Part shown: one piece after another, positions 34,357 to 43,373 of the stretch
Numbering within the stretch: the first letter of the stretch is position 1
Layout of the letters: each line of letters begins with the position of its first letter
Assembly: GCF_027923765.1 (NCBI RefSeq)
Contig: NZ_AP026709.1
Span: 1,049,501-1,113,500 of the forward strand
Direction: 5' to 3'
Source: Pseudodesulfovibrio nedwellii
GTDB taxonomy: Bacteria > Desulfobacterota > Desulfovibrionia > Desulfovibrionales > Desulfovibrionaceae
DNA length: 64,000 bases
The notes under the pieces: generated by a model
Told to the model about the DNA's origin: nothing
Seen by the model: the letters and a program-made list of their open reading frames with translations, nothing else
Databases searched by the model: none
Made by a program: the position numbers and the translations under genes

Positions 34357-35361
34357 CTATTTTTGAACTGTCTGCAAAAAACGGACGAGCGTTCGGCAAA
34401 TGACTTGATCGTACTTCCGCTCGTTAGTGACAAGCTCGGCAGCAGCGTTAATCGGCGGAATACAGGTGCGGTAGGCACAATCCGTAATCATGGCGCAATA
34501 TGAGTCAGCCACGGCGGCAATGCGCCCCAACTGGCCAATACTCTCGCCCTTCAATTTATTGGGATAACCGGTACCATTAAGCCGTTCATGATGTTGAATA
34601 ACTGGTTCGACAATTTCCTGCCGCGCCAAATTCAACTTTGTCAAAAGCTCCACCCCGGCATTAGGATGTTCTCGCATAGTTCGCCTTTCGGATGTAGTAA
34701 GTTGCTGAGGCTTACCGAGCATCAACGGAGAAAGTCGCGACATGCCTATGTCATACAACAAAAAACCCAACGCGACTGTTTCCAACAGTTCAAGCGAAAT
34801 CTCACCCTTATTCAATTCAACATATATGGCCAAAGCAATGATCGATGCGTTGATACGCCGTCTTTCAACGGAAAGGTCTGCATGCACATCCTTGACTAGT
34901 CGGGCAATTCTTTGCGGATCCTGAATCAGATAAACACAAAGAGATCCTACGGCTCGCTGCAAATCTTCAAGATGCCCCCCCAAATGATGAGCATAAAGCG
35001 CTCCCTGCCGACGATTCAATTCATTAACAAAAAGCCCGGCTTTCTCTTCCCATGTCAAATTCGGATCTTCAAGTGCAGTATCAAGATTACAGGCCACGCA
35101 TTCAGTATATTGTTCAATTTGATTACGAGAAAAAAACAATAAGCCTTTTTCACTCAAATCACGGACCTTGATCCGCAAATGCCGATCAAGACCTCGCCCA
35201 GCAACATACACAGGCGACAAAACCCGAATATCCTCCTTCCAATGGAAAAGATTCACCGGATACTGTTGCCGAGGAAAACAATCTAAAATATTGGGATCTA
35301 TCTGATTGTAATCTTCTGTACTTATACCGTCTGAACAATCAATTTCTTTGACGCCCAGCAT
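34357..35361 (-). CDS. HD-GYP-like protein with degenerate active site
   Basis: About 334 aa with a poorly defined N-terminal region (possibly PilZ-like, about 30-80: RIKVRDLSEKGLLFF) and a C-terminal HD-GYP-type domain. The signature HDxGK is altered to YDIGM, so the metal-binding histidine and the lysine are missing; HP, HHER, NGTGYP and VADSY are kept. Active HD-GYP enzymes hydrolyse c-di-GMP; this one may only bind it. The start at 35361 has AAGGA 4 nt upstream; an ATG at 35379 has no properly spaced site. A GGDEF protein is encoded at 27 kb, but nothing links the two directly. Confidence 0.85.
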   Translation of the reverse strand: MLGVKEIDCSDGISTEDYNQIDPNILDCFPRQQYPVNLFHWKEDIRVLSPVYVAGRGLDRHLRIKVRDLSEKGLLFFSRNQIEQYTECVACNLDTALEDPNLTWEEKAGLFVNELNRRQGALYAHHLGGHLEDLQRAVGSLCVYLIQDPQRIARLVKDVHADLSVERRRINASIIALAIYVELNKGEISLELLETVALGFLLYDIGMSRLSPLMLGKPQQLTTSERRTMREHPNAGVELLTKLNLARQEIVEPVIQHHERLNGTGYPNKLKGESIGQLGRIAAVADSYCAMITDCAYRTCIPPINAAAELVTNERKYDQVICRTLVRFLQTVQK

Positions 35362-35621
35362 ATTTTCCTTAATAGCCATCACCTCGCCGAATCCGGGGAC
35401 ATCTCTCCGGGCTCAAATTCATAGAAGAACAAACAAATAATCACCGATAAAGCGTGTTTAAAACACTTAGCATCAACTCCCTAAGACCGACCCAGACATA
35501 TTGTCAAGCACACTCCTATGGAAAAACCGAAAAATCAATACACTACAACTTGATATGTTGCCAAAAAAATCAATACGCTGAGATATAAACACAGTATTAT
35601 CATTAAATCCCCATACGACAA

Positions 35622-35652
35622 AAAAAAGGTCCAGCCTTTCGACTGAACCTAA
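35622..35652 (-). terminator. terminator of the 207-aa protein gene
   Basis: Minus-strand AGGTTCAG / CTGGACCT stem with one mismatch and an 8-nt loop, followed by seven T. It lies about 25 bp after the stop. Confidence 0.75.
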
Positions 35653-35675
35653 GATTTTATATACTAAACGAAAAA

Positions 35676-36299
35676 CTATGCGTATTCGGGTGAATCTATA
35701 ATGAGTTGGATAGTATCACTGACCGAGTCATACCCGTCAGCAAAAGATCCCATCGGCATTTCATGTGCGACCGAAATCGAAGTTGCCCCCAAAAGACTGA
35801 CCGCAACGAATTCACTCCCCACATCGCCCTGACTGTCACCTAAGAAAAGATCATCAGGAGTCAAGATATCGAGCGAGGACGAAGAATCTCCGGCTTCTGG
35901 CACCATGAGCGGCTCGAGCCACTCACTAGGTGAAATGGTATCGCCATAGTCATCGCCTGTCGCAGAATTATCCATATTGCCACCAGCAGCCGTCTCAATA
36001 GATTGATCTGCATCATTAAAGGCAAAAAGATAAATATCGCCGGGAACTTCTTCACCACCCTTCAATTCAAATGAAGGAAGTGCATTTTCTTGAGCTAGAG
36101 CCAGATAGTCCTTGATAACAACAGAACCACCTCCCTCCCCAGTAAAGACAAGGTCATTACCGTTGCAGGAAAAAACAACTTCGGAAACGAAGAATGTAAA
36201 TTTAACAGGTACATCAGAAGAAATCTGATACTCGACGACCTCTCCCGCTTTAGGTAGAGATACTTCGAGATTTGATGTGGAACTGATCTTGTCCGCCAT
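35676..36299 (-). CDS. hypothetical acidic protein resembling the N-terminal module of giant RTX adhesins
   Basis: A 207-aa strongly acidic protein without signal peptide or membrane segment. Residues about 12-105 (LPKAGEVVEYQISSDVPVKF, then GNDLVFTGEGGGSVVIKDY, ALPSFELKGGEEVPG and IETAAGG) resemble the retention-type N-terminal module that opens very large type I-secreted adhesins in sulfate reducers. Here it ends after a Ser/Asp-rich second half instead of continuing into repeats. GGAGG lies 6 nt before the ATG. The base composition around it is more AT-rich than most of the window. The similarity is from memory of the family, so moderate. Confidence 0.6.
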   Translation of the reverse strand: MADKISSTSNLEVSLPKAGEVVEYQISSDVPVKFTFFVSEVVFSCNGNDLVFTGEGGGSVVIKDYLALAQENALPSFELKGGEEVPGDIYLFAFNDADQSIETAAGGNMDNSATGDDYGDTISPSEWLEPLMVPEAGDSSSSLDILTPDDLFLGDSQGDVGSEFVAVSLLGATSISVAHEMPMGSFADGYDSVSDTIQLIIDSPEYA

Positions 36300-36317
36300 A
36301 AGATCCTCCTGGAGCAT

Positions 36318-36654
36318 TTATAGAAAAAGTCTAAAAATAATCATTCCATAGTGCTTTCTTGAAAGTAGCCGAAATCAACAGTTTTCGTCAACTCAAAAAA
36401 ACTTTATAATCCAAACGGTTACGATGTGGACAATTCAACAGCCATAAAAAGCACCACAACCAGACCCTTATGGGTAATAATTTTCGGCTAAACGCTTTTA
36501 TGACGATTAATAAAAATTTTCCACAGCATCCTGTTTATAAGAAGAAAGGCGCCACGCATACCCCCCAGCCGTATTCACCGACATAAAACTGACAATTATT
36601 TGATTTTCATGCAAAAATAAAACCAAATAAATTTATAAAAAAACATATTCGCAT
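36318..36654. other. AT-rich intergenic region
   Basis: About 340 AT-rich bases between two divergently read genes. No coding frame or stable hairpin was recognised. The promoter of the FKBP fusion gene follows at 36655, and that of the 207-aa protein should lie at the left end. Confidence 0.5.
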
Positions 36655-36683
36655 TTGCCTTTGTTCCTGTTGAAACATATTAT
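36655..36683 (+). promoter_or_regulatory. possible promoter of the FKBP-methyltransferase gene
   Basis: TTGCCT (36655-36660), 17 bp, TATTAT (36678-36683, 5/6). The expected start is near 36690, giving a leader of about 30 nt. Confidence 0.5.
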
Positions 36684-36721
36684 ACCAACATTTCTTCAAC
36701 CATTGTCGGACGTTCATAATC

Positions 36722-37792
36722 ATGATCACATTCAAAGATACAACCATTGGCGCTCTAGAATTTTCTGTCCGGTGGGAACAAAACAACATTCAGCACGAAG
36801 AATGGTTCCTTGGCCGGAAATTTAATCCGGTCAATGACATTTTCCCTCGCGGTATGCGTGAAGCTCTGGAAGGGAAAAGGGTTGGTGACTCGGTAGCAAT
36901 CACCTACGAGCCACGTATGTGTATTCCCCGATACAAGGAAAGCATGGTTCAAACTTTTGATTTGGACCGCTTACGACCCAAAACGGTACAAGGCGATCCC
37001 ATTATTCCTCGTGAAGGAAGATTCTACCCACAGGGACATGTAAATGGTCTGCTAGATATTTATCCAGACACTCTCACACCTTTTCGCCTGACGGAAATGG
37101 ATGAAGACACTTTTACAGCAGACCGCAATCATCCTCTGGCCAATATCCCTGTCACTATCACTGCCACTATTCAATATATGGAAAAACGCGGGACAGGCAC
37201 ATATGGCTCCCTTACCCACTGGCGCGAAAAGACATGCGACTGGGGCCCAGGTATGCAGGCAACGCATGACGACGATCCCACGGACTTCTTCCATCCTACG
37301 TTCTTTGATCGAAAAACCACAGAAGACACCCCCTTCACCCCACCGCCTGTGGATGACACAGCCAAAAAAAATCTTGATAAAGCATATGATCGATTCATTA
37401 AACCGGATATGCGCGTCCTTGATTTCTCCATGGGAACAAAACGCCCCCAAGGGAAATTCGATGCAGCGGTATGTACTTTCTCCGTCGAATACATGCACAG
37501 ACCTGTGGATACAATCCGGTACGTCAGCCACTTTTTGGAACCCGGTGCCCCCATTGTCATAGGATTCTCAAACACATTCGACGAATCCAACGTCATTCAA
37601 GGCTGGAAAGAAATGCATGAATTCGAACGCATGGGGCTGGTGCTGGAGTATCTACGCTTCACCAAACTCGACAACGAAGCGGGAACCCTCTCCTTCCGTA
37701 ACGATTGGCGACATGAGGATGACCCGCTGTTCAGAAAAACCAAAGGTATCAGCGATCCAATCTATGTCGTCTACGGACACAAGGCGAAATAA
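36722..37792 (+). CDS. SlyD-type FKBP prolyl isomerase fused to a methyltransferase-like domain
   Basis: A 356-aa protein. Residues about 25-150 carry SlyD/FKBP landmarks: FPRGMREALEGKRVGDSVAI, a flap insertion with REGRFYPQGHV, and ADRNHPLANIPVTITATI. Residues about 215-356 resemble the class I methyltransferase fold late part: RVLDFSMG, then KFDAAVCTFSVEYMHRP, RYVSHFLEPGAPIVIGFSN and GWKEMHEFERMGLVLEYL. The glycine-rich SAM loop is not clear, so the second half may be inactive or bind something else. Single gene with its own promoter and terminator. No obvious Shine-Dalgarno is seen. A partner or substrate is not known. Confidence 0.8.
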   Translation: MITFKDTTIGALEFSVRWEQNNIQHEEWFLGRKFNPVNDIFPRGMREALEGKRVGDSVAITYEPRMCIPRYKESMVQTFDLDRLRPKTVQGDPIIPREGRFYPQGHVNGLLDIYPDTLTPFRLTEMDEDTFTADRNHPLANIPVTITATIQYMEKRGTGTYGSLTHWREKTCDWGPGMQATHDDDPTDFFHPTFFDRKTTEDTPFTPPPVDDTAKKNLDKAYDRFIKPDMRVLDFSMGTKRPQGKFDAAVCTFSVEYMHRPVDTIRYVSHFLEPGAPIVIGFSNTFDESNVIQGWKEMHEFERMGLVLEYLRFTKLDNEAGTLSFRNDWRHEDDPLFRKTKGISDPIYVVYGHKAK

Positions 37793-37793
37793 A

Positions 37794-37829
37794 GAAAGCC
37801 CCGGAGAAAAATCCTCCGGGGCTTTCTTA
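37794..37829. terminator. bidirectional terminator between the FKBP fusion and thiC
   Basis: GAAAGCCCCGGAG / CTCCGGGGCTTTC, a 13-bp perfect stem with a 7-nt loop, shared by two convergent genes. It lies 2 bp after one stop and about 18 bp from the other. Confidence 0.9.
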
Positions 37830-37846
37830 TCTTCTATAAACCAAGC

Positions 37847-39157
37847 CTAGTCATCCAGTTGGATGTCCTTGCCTTCCAACACACGATTCATGTTGCGCAC
37901 TGCGCACATTTTACCGCACATGGAGCAGGAGTCCTCATGCTCCGGCTTGGATGACTCACGGAACTCACGAGGACGAACCGGGTCCATGGCGATGTTGAAC
38001 ATGGCTTCCCAATCGAGAGCGGCACGGGCCTTGGACATTTTGTCATCCCAGTCACTTGCACCAGGGTATCCCTTGGCGATATCAGCAGCGTGAGCAGCGA
38101 TACGGGTAGCGATGATGCCCTCTTTCATATCTTCCATAGTAGGCAGACGCAGATGCTCCGCCGGAGTGACATAACACAGAAAATCCGCACCGGACATACC
38201 CGCGATAGCACCACCAATAGCAGAAGTAATATGATCGTAACCGGGAGCCACATCTGTCACGATAGGACCGAGCACGTAAAACGGTGCACCGTGGCACAGC
38301 CTTTTTTCCATCATCATATTGCCGGCAATCTCACCCATGGCCATGTGACCAGGGCCTTCGATCATAACCTGAACATTACGCTCCCAAGCACGCTTGGTCA
38401 GCTCGCCCAAAGTAATGAGCTCTTCCACCTGACAAGCGTCAGTGGCGTCATGCAGACAACCGGGACGACAACCATCACCAAGGCTCAAGGTAACATCATA
38501 CTCTTCACAAATGTCGAGCAGACGGTCAAAATGCTCGTAGAACGGATTCTCTGCATTATTAATTTCCATCCACGTAAAGAGTAAGGAACCACCGCGTGAA
38601 ACAATATTAGTCAGTCGTTTGGCATCCTTGACCTTTTCTGCAGTATGCTTGTTCAAACCGCAGTGAATGGTCAGAAAGTCCACACCGTCTTCAACATGAC
38701 GTTGCACAACATCAAAAAACTCGTCCACAGTTATATCCTGCAAATTCTTGTCATAGAATCCTACAGCATCATAAATGGGTACGGTACCGACCATTGCCGG
38801 AGACATTTTCACCAATTTCTGACGAAACTCCTGGGTCTTGCCATAGCAAGACAGATCCATAATGGCCTCGGCCTTGAGGTCCAACGCAGCCTGGACCTTG
38901 TCCAATTCAGGATCTACATCGCTGCAATCCTTGGAAATGCCCAAGTTAACGTTGATCTTGATACGCATGCCTTCGCCAACGGCTTCGGCATCCAGGCTGG
39001 TATGATTCTTATTGGCCGGGATAATAACGGTTCCCCTGGCCATACGCTCCATGAGGTCCTCGATACGGATATTTTCCTTACGAGCCACGGTTTCCATCTG
39101 GGGGGTGACGATGCCTTTACGAGCCGCGTCCATCTGAGTGGTGTATGATGCTGCCAT
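37847..39157 (-). CDS. thiC: phosphomethylpyrimidine synthase
   Basis: Radical SAM enzyme that rearranges aminoimidazole ribotide into the pyrimidine (HMP phosphate) of thiamine, 436 aa. The C-terminal cluster motif is present as [11 protein letters not shown] (C-x2-C-x4-C type as in ThiC). Other landmarks: [19 protein letters not shown] and [13 protein letters not shown]. It is the short form without the N-terminal extension of E. coli ThiC. GGAG lies before the ATG, 2 bp after thiE. Last gene of the thiamine operon. Confidence 0.97.
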   Translation of the reverse strand: MAASYTTQMDAARKGIVTPQMETVARKENIRIEDLMERMARGTVIIPANKNHTSLDAEAVGEGMRIKINVNLGISKDCSDVDPELDKVQAALDLKAEAIMDLSCYGKTQEFRQKLVKMSPAMVGTVPIYDAVGFYDKNLQDITVDEFFDVVQRHVEDGVDFLTIHCGLNKHTAEKVKDAKRLTNIVSRGGSLLFTWMEINNAENPFYEHFDRLLDICEEYDVTLSLGDGCRPGCLHDATDACQVEELITLGELTKRAWERNVQVMIEGPGHMAMGEIAGNMMMEKRLCHGAPFYVLGPIVTDVAPGYDHITSAIGGAIAGMSGADFLCYVTPAEHLRLPTMEDMKEGIIATRIAAHAADIAKGYPGASDWDDKMSKARAALDWEAMFNIAMDPVRPREFRESSKPEHEDSCSMCGKMCAVRNMNRVLEGKDIQLDD

Positions 39158-39159
39158 GC

Positions 39160-39819
39160 TTACTCCTTCGCTGCTTCAATCTCATGACGAAGCGCGTTGA
39201 TTTTTTCGTTTATATTTTCTTCACCGACAATTTCAGTCACTAACGCCACGCAAGACGCGCCACGCCGTACAACTTCGCCAATGTTATGTTCTTTGATACC
39301 GCCGATAGCTACGAATGGGATATCAATATTGTTGACGACATAATCCAGATATTCGAACCCCACGGGATCTACGACATCTTCTTTTGTAAAGGTTTTGAAA
39401 ATCGGTCCGACTCCGATGTAATCCGCACCGCGCTTGACTGCATCACGAGCCTCAGCCGGACTGTGGGTAGACAAACCAATGGTCATCTCTTCGCCCACCA
39501 GTCGTCGCACAGCCTCCACAGGCAGATCTTCCTGGCCGATATGAACGCCGTCCGCGTCAACCAGTCGAGCCAATTCGATATCATCATTGACGATAAATGC
39601 GGCTCCGGCCTCACGGGTCATATCTCGAATAACGAGACACTCCTCGTACTTGGCGCCCATCTTCTTTTCCTTTTCACGGTACTGGACCAGCTTGATTCCG
39701 CTGTCCAACATCTCCCGCACGACATCTATATTGGACCGTCCCAACGAAAACTTTTCGCCAGTCAGACAATATAAATCCGTATCAAGAATGGTATTTCGCG
39801 TAATTATCCGCGCCATCAT
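39160..39819 (-). CDS. thiE: thiamine phosphate synthase
   Basis: Joins HMP pyrophosphate and thiazole phosphate to form thiamine phosphate, 219 aa, TIM barrel. VQYREKEK (pyrophosphate site), [19 protein letters not shown] and [11 protein letters not shown] are in the usual order. GGAGG lies 5 nt before the ATG, which overlaps the thiF stop (ATGATGG). No thiD (HMP kinase) is in this operon. Confidence 0.95.
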   Translation of the reverse strand: MMARIITRNTILDTDLYCLTGEKFSLGRSNIDVVREMLDSGIKLVQYREKEKKMGAKYEECLVIRDMTREAGAAFIVNDDIELARLVDADGVHIGQEDLPVEAVRRLVGEEMTIGLSTHSPAEARDAVKRGADYIGVGPIFKTFTKEDVVDPVGFEYLDYVVNNIDIPFVAIGGIKEHNIGEVVRRGASCVALVTEIVGEENINEKINALRHEIEAAKE

Positions 39820-40445
39820 TTGCCTCCTTCAGCTTCATATCGATTCAGGAAATAGCTGAGCACCACGTCCGCCTGCTTGGCGGCGGCAATGCCCACTCGT
39901 GGTGAAAACGGCGGATTTTCATCCGTACATTCGGTCACCCCGTCACCGATAAGATAGAAGTTATCGCGCACTTTACGCGTGATCATGGCGTCACTGTTAC
40001 CAGTACCGCCCATGCCTGATGCGGCAACAACAAGCACTCCTTTAGGGAGCAAGGTCTCCACCAATGCCTTTTTGGCTTCCGGGTCATCAAAAGCCTCAAC
40101 CACCACATCGCACTCAGCAAATAATTCTGCCATGTCCTCGCCTGTCACCTTGCCAATACACGGCTCCAGATCAAGGTCAGGATTGACGGCCAACAGATTG
40201 GCGGCCAAGGCTTCCACCTTATATTCACCCACCTGCTGCGCTATGTACGCCTGCCGATTGAGATTGGACGGCTCAATACGGTCAAAATCGACCAGCACAA
40301 ACCGCTTGAACCCGGAACGCACCAAATGCATGGCACAATTGGACCCAAGTCCGCCCGCACCAGCAATGCCTACGGAGACCGTCTGCAAAAAAGCCAGACG
40401 GTCTTTGCCCAAGTAAGCAGCTATACCTTGCTCGGTCCGGTTCAT
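39816..40445 (-). CDS. thiF: ThiS adenylyltransferase
   Basis: E1-like enzyme (209 aa) that adenylates the ThiS C-terminus so it can receive sulfur. Nucleotide loop GAGGLGSN near 28-35, DFDRIEPSNLNRQ (Mg/ATP site) and EAFDDPEAK. This is the short ThiF type that lacks the C-terminal cysteine/zinc region, often found next to thiH. The ATG at 40445 overlaps the thiH stop (ATGA), and AAGGCGAG precedes it. Confidence 0.93.
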   Translation of the reverse strand: MNRTEQGIAAYLGKDRLAFLQTVSVGIAGAGGLGSNCAMHLVRSGFKRFVLVDFDRIEPSNLNRQAYIAQQVGEYKVEALAANLLAVNPDLDLEPCIGKVTGEDMAELFAECDVVVEAFDDPEAKKALVETLLPKGVLVVAASGMGGTGNSDAMITRKVRDNFYLIGDGVTECTDENPPFSPRVGIAAAKQADVVLSYFLNRYEAEGGK

Positions 40446-41578
40446 GCGCTCGCCTTTGCCTGCAACTCGATGGGTTCCCAATCCTTAAAGATCGGCTGAT
40501 ATCCACACCGACGCAGCATTTCACACATTTCTTCCACGCTCCGGGTATCTGCAATCTCAAACTGACCGACCTGATCGTGGTCCTGAGTGTGACCGCCCAC
40601 AGCAGTGGTGACACCGGCAGACATTTTGGTCACGCCCAACGGCAGAATTTGTTCACGGAATTCAGCTGATTCACGTGTGGAAACAGTAATACCAAGACGT
40701 GGCAAGAACAGTCGCAAAGCAAGCATGTACTGTACGAGGTCTCTGTCATCTGCAATACTCGCAGGCTGATACTCTCCTGCATGAGGCCGCATCCTTGGCG
40801 GCGACACAGAAATATCCACCTCAGGATACTTGTGCATAAGATAAGCCGCATGCATCCCAGTAAAAAAAGCGTCCCGATGCCAATCTCCCAAACCAAGCAA
40901 CGCACCAATGGTTACCACGCGCATTCCGGCCTGACAGCCGCGCTCTGGGGCATCCAACCGATACCTATAGTCCTTCTTCGGACCTTTGGGATGCAAGGTG
41001 GCGTACAATTCCTCGTTGTATGTCTCCTGAAACATGGTCAGACCATCAGCTCCAGCAGCCACCAAACGTGCATATTCATCCTGATCCATGGCAAAAACTT
41101 CAATGGAAACGGACGGAAAGTGCTTCCGAAGTACTCCCATGCAATCCTCAAGATAATCCACTCCAGCCTTGGCCGGAGCCTCGCCTGTAAGAATAAGCAA
41201 ATGCTTGAGGCCTGTGTCGGCAATGGCCTTGGCCTCCACATCCAATTGTTCCAAGGACAATTGATCACGAGGAATGTCATTCTTGCAGTTGAAACCGCAA
41301 TACACACAGTGATTTGAACAAAAATTGGACAAATACAGCGGTGTAAACAAATGTATGGCCCGCCCAAAATTCTGGGCAGTCAAACGACTCGCCTTTTGCG
41401 CCATTTCTTCGAGAAGAGGCACGGCAGCAGGACTCATAAAATTCATGAAATCTTCAATAGTCGGCGTCATCTTGTTCAAAGACCGACGAACATCCTCCGC
41501 TGTAACTGCGGCAAACTTCTCATCGAGAGGTACAGAAGCGTATTCTGCAAGTACTGAATAGAAACTCACTTTACTCAC
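40442..41578 (-). CDS. thiH: 2-iminoacetate synthase
   Basis: Anaerobic thiazole branch enzyme, a radical SAM protein that cleaves tyrosine to dehydroglycine, 378 aa. Cluster motif CSNHCVYC with [15 protein letters not shown] (C-x3-C-x2-C), [10 protein letters not shown] and [12 protein letters not shown]. It begins at a GTG overlapping the thiG stop by 8 bp; a second GTG three codons later is an alternative with GGTGAG at 4 nt. Choice of ThiH over ThiO fits anaerobic life. Confidence 0.95.
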   Translation of the reverse strand: MSKVSFYSVLAEYASVPLDEKFAAVTAEDVRRSLNKMTPTIEDFMNFMSPAAVPLLEEMAQKASRLTAQNFGRAIHLFTPLYLSNFCSNHCVYCGFNCKNDIPRDQLSLEQLDVEAKAIADTGLKHLLILTGEAPAKAGVDYLEDCMGVLRKHFPSVSIEVFAMDQDEYARLVAAGADGLTMFQETYNEELYATLHPKGPKKDYRYRLDAPERGCQAGMRVVTIGALLGLGDWHRDAFFTGMHAAYLMHKYPEVDISVSPPRMRPHAGEYQPASIADDRDLVQYMLALRLFLPRLGITVSTRESAEFREQILPLGVTKMSAGVTTAVGGHTQDHDQVGQFEIADTRSVEEMCEMLRRCGYQPIFKDWEPIELQAKASA

Positions 41579-42347
41579 CGCCCAAAAAGCCCGTCAGGGG
41601 AGATGATGCGTCCGCATGCACTTTGGTGGCACCCGGACCGGACAGATAGGCTTCACGCCCTGCCTTGACTGCGCGACCGAAGGCCTTAGCCATCACGCGA
41701 GGATCAGAGGCCGTAGCAATAGCCGTATTCACCAGACAGGCATCTGCTCCCATTTCCATGGCTTCACACGCCTCGGAAGGACGGCCAATACCTGCATCAA
41801 CAATAATTGGAAGGTCAATTTCCTCAATAAGAATACGAACCATCTCGCGGGTTTTGAGGCCACGATTCGTGCCGATAGGCGCACCCAAAGGCATGACAGC
41901 AGCAGCACCAGCATTTACCAAACTTTGGGCCACATACAAATCAGCATTGACATAAGGGAAGACGATAAAACCTTCCTTGGCCAAGATTTCCGTGGCCTTG
42001 GCTGTTTCATACCCGTCGGGCAACAAGTATTTATTGTCAGAAATGACCTCGATCTTGATCCAATCTCCACAGCCCATGGCGCGGGCCAGTCGAGCGATAC
42101 GTACAGCTTCCTCTGCGGTACGAGCGCCTGACGTGTTGGGCAAAAGTTGCATATGCTTTGGAATGAAATCCATAACATTGCCAGTACTGGACTCAAGGTC
42201 AACACGCCGCAAAGCCACAGTAATAACCTGCGAACCTGAGGCTTCGCAGACATCTGGAACAATCGCGTCGTCACCATATTTACCGGTGCCAGTGAACAAT
42301 CTGCTGTTCAGCTTCACGCCACCAATTTCAAATATATCTTCACACAT
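41571..42347 (-). CDS. thiG: thiazole synthase
   Basis: Builds the thiazole ring from DXP, ThiS-thiocarboxylate and dehydroglycine, 258 aa TIM barrel. [27 protein letters not shown] (Schiff-base lysine in this strand) and [22 protein letters not shown] are conserved. AGGAGAG precedes the ATG; thiS ends 9 bp upstream. Confidence 0.96.
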   Translation of the reverse strand: MCEDIFEIGGVKLNSRLFTGTGKYGDDAIVPDVCEASGSQVITVALRRVDLESSTGNVMDFIPKHMQLLPNTSGARTAEEAVRIARLARAMGCGDWIKIEVISDNKYLLPDGYETAKATEILAKEGFIVFPYVNADLYVAQSLVNAGAAAVMPLGAPIGTNRGLKTREMVRILIEEIDLPIIVDAGIGRPSEACEAMEMGADACLVNTAIATASDPRVMAKAFGRAVKAGREAYLSGPGATKVHADASSPLTGFLGGE

Positions 42348-42356
42348 GATTCTCTC

Positions 42357-42557
42357 CTAACCTCCACCCACAAAACGAAGAACCTCTAAATGGTCCCCAT
42401 CATTGAGCGAAGTAGTATCGAAGTTTTCACCGGGCACGATGTCACCATTCCGCTCTACCACGACAACTTGCGGCGAAACATCTTTGCTTTCGAGCAGAGC
42501 GAGGATCGTCATCCCCTCCGTCACATTTACTTCCTTGCCATTCAGAACGACAATCAT
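42357..42557 (-). CDS. thiS: sulfur carrier protein ThiS
   Basis: A 66-aa ubiquitin-like sulfur carrier ending in the Gly-Gly tail (RFVGGG), which becomes the thiocarboxylate. It begins MIVVLNGKEV at 42557, chosen from AAAGGAG 6 nt upstream. A longer frame would run through the riboswitch and its terminator. First gene of thiSGHFEC. Confidence 0.95.
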   Translation of the reverse strand: MIVVLNGKEVNVTEGMTILALLESKDVSPQVVVVERNGDIVPGENFDTTSLNDGDHLEVLRFVGGG

Positions 42558-42584
42558 GAGCATCTCCTTTGAGTTCCCGATCAC

Positions 42585-42616
42585 AAAAAAAGCGCTTACC
42601 CTATAAGGGCAAGCGC
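42585..42616 (-). terminator. riboswitch-controlled intrinsic terminator before thiS
   Basis: Minus-strand GCGCTTGCCC, loop TTATA, GGGTAAGCGC (one G-T pair), then seven T. It lies between the TPP aptamer and the thiS ribosome binding site, so it is the expression platform of a transcription-stopping switch. Confidence 0.88.
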
Positions 42617-42640
42617 GGTCTGACGGAATATCAGTTGCAA

Positions 42641-42734
42641 CCAGCTTCCCTACGGCGGAATTAACCGCATCAGGTTCGAAGGGTTGGACTACTTCGTCCA
42701 TCTCAGCCCCAATCAAGAGGCTCCCCTAGCTGCG
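42641..42734 (-). ncRNA. TPP riboswitch (THI element)
   Basis: On the minus strand: the P1 strand CAGCTAGGGGAGCC, then GGGGCTGAGATGG, ACCCTTCGAACCTGAT, GCGGTTAATTCCGCC and GTAGGGAAGCTGG closing P1 (CAGC/GCTG). These are the conserved blocks of the TPP-binding aptamer. It lies upstream of thiS and should stop thiamine gene expression when TPP is high. Confidence 0.95.
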
Positions 42735-42738
42735 GAGA

Positions 42739-42767
42739 AGATTATGCCTTTTGTTTCTCCCTGTAAA
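42739..42767 (-). promoter_or_regulatory. possible promoter of the thi operon
   Basis: TTTACA (42762-42767), 17 bp, TAATCT (42739-42744). The start would fall at the beginning of the TPP aptamer, which supports the call though the -10 is weak. Confidence 0.45.
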
Positions 42768-42868
42768 GCCCACACAATAAAAAACATCATATCAATAAAA
42801 ACCTAAAGTTATCGCAACAATCGGCCGATATAGTTGCCGTGACCACATAAAAATAGGGGAAATCTCTC

Positions 42869-43309
42869 ATGTTCTCGACCATGTTTCAAGCCACAGGTTT
42901 CAAGCGAACTCTTGATCTGTGCAAACAAGGTAAAATTGATGAAGCGGCGGTGCTTCTCAAAAGTCTCCAGGATGAATTTCTGGCAGTCTGCGAAGAGAAT
43001 GAAGCACTTAAAGAACAGTTGTCAGAGGTAGCCGATGTCCTTGATCTTGCCGAAAAAATACAATTCGACGGCCAAAAATATTGGCTTACGGATGAAGGCG
43101 AAAAAAAAGGACCGTTCTGTCAGGTTTGTTATGATCGCGACGGACTGCTGGTTCACCTCCATGAACATAAAAACCATTGGGAATGCCAGAGTTGTCATGG
43201 ACTCTATATGGTACAACAGGACTCACAGACAGAAACCAAGAAAAAAACAATATTGCGAACAACGTTAAAAAAAACCATTCCACTCTTTCTCGAACAAGAA
43301 ATGGTTTAA
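42869..43309 (+). CDS. hypothetical protein with coiled coil and zinc-ribbon
   Basis: A 146-aa soluble protein. Residues about 15-65 are helical and heptad-like (LDLCKQGKIDEAAVLLKSL, then EENEALKEQLSEVADVL). A compact segment with YWLTDEGEKKGPFC, CQVC and CQSC then forms a probable zinc ribbon (C-x2-C ... C-x2-C). Small proteins of this plan occur widely in bacteria and phages with no set function. GGGG lies about 10 nt before the ATG. It reads away from the thi operon and ends at a shared terminator. Confidence 0.7.
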   Translation: MFSTMFQATGFKRTLDLCKQGKIDEAAVLLKSLQDEFLAVCEENEALKEQLSEVADVLDLAEKIQFDGQKYWLTDEGEKKGPFCQVCYDRDGLLVHLHEHKNHWECQSCHGLYMVQQDSQTETKKKTILRTTLKKTIPLFLEQEMV

Positions 43310-43320
43310 GATGATTCTCA

Positions 43321-43362
43321 CAAAAAAAGCCCTCGCTCGGATATCCGGACGAGGGCTTTTTT
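43321..43362. terminator. bidirectional terminator between the zinc-ribbon and SH3 protein genes
   Basis: AAAAGCCCTCG / CGAGGGCTTTT with an inner CGGATATCCG palindrome; A7 on one side and T6 on the other, so it can serve both convergent genes. Confidence 0.9.
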
Positions 43363-43373
43363 ATTATTTCCTT

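Noticed and set aside
42558..42716. N-terminal extension of thiS
   Set aside because: The bases form the TPP aptamer and terminator, and a good ribosome binding site points to 42557.
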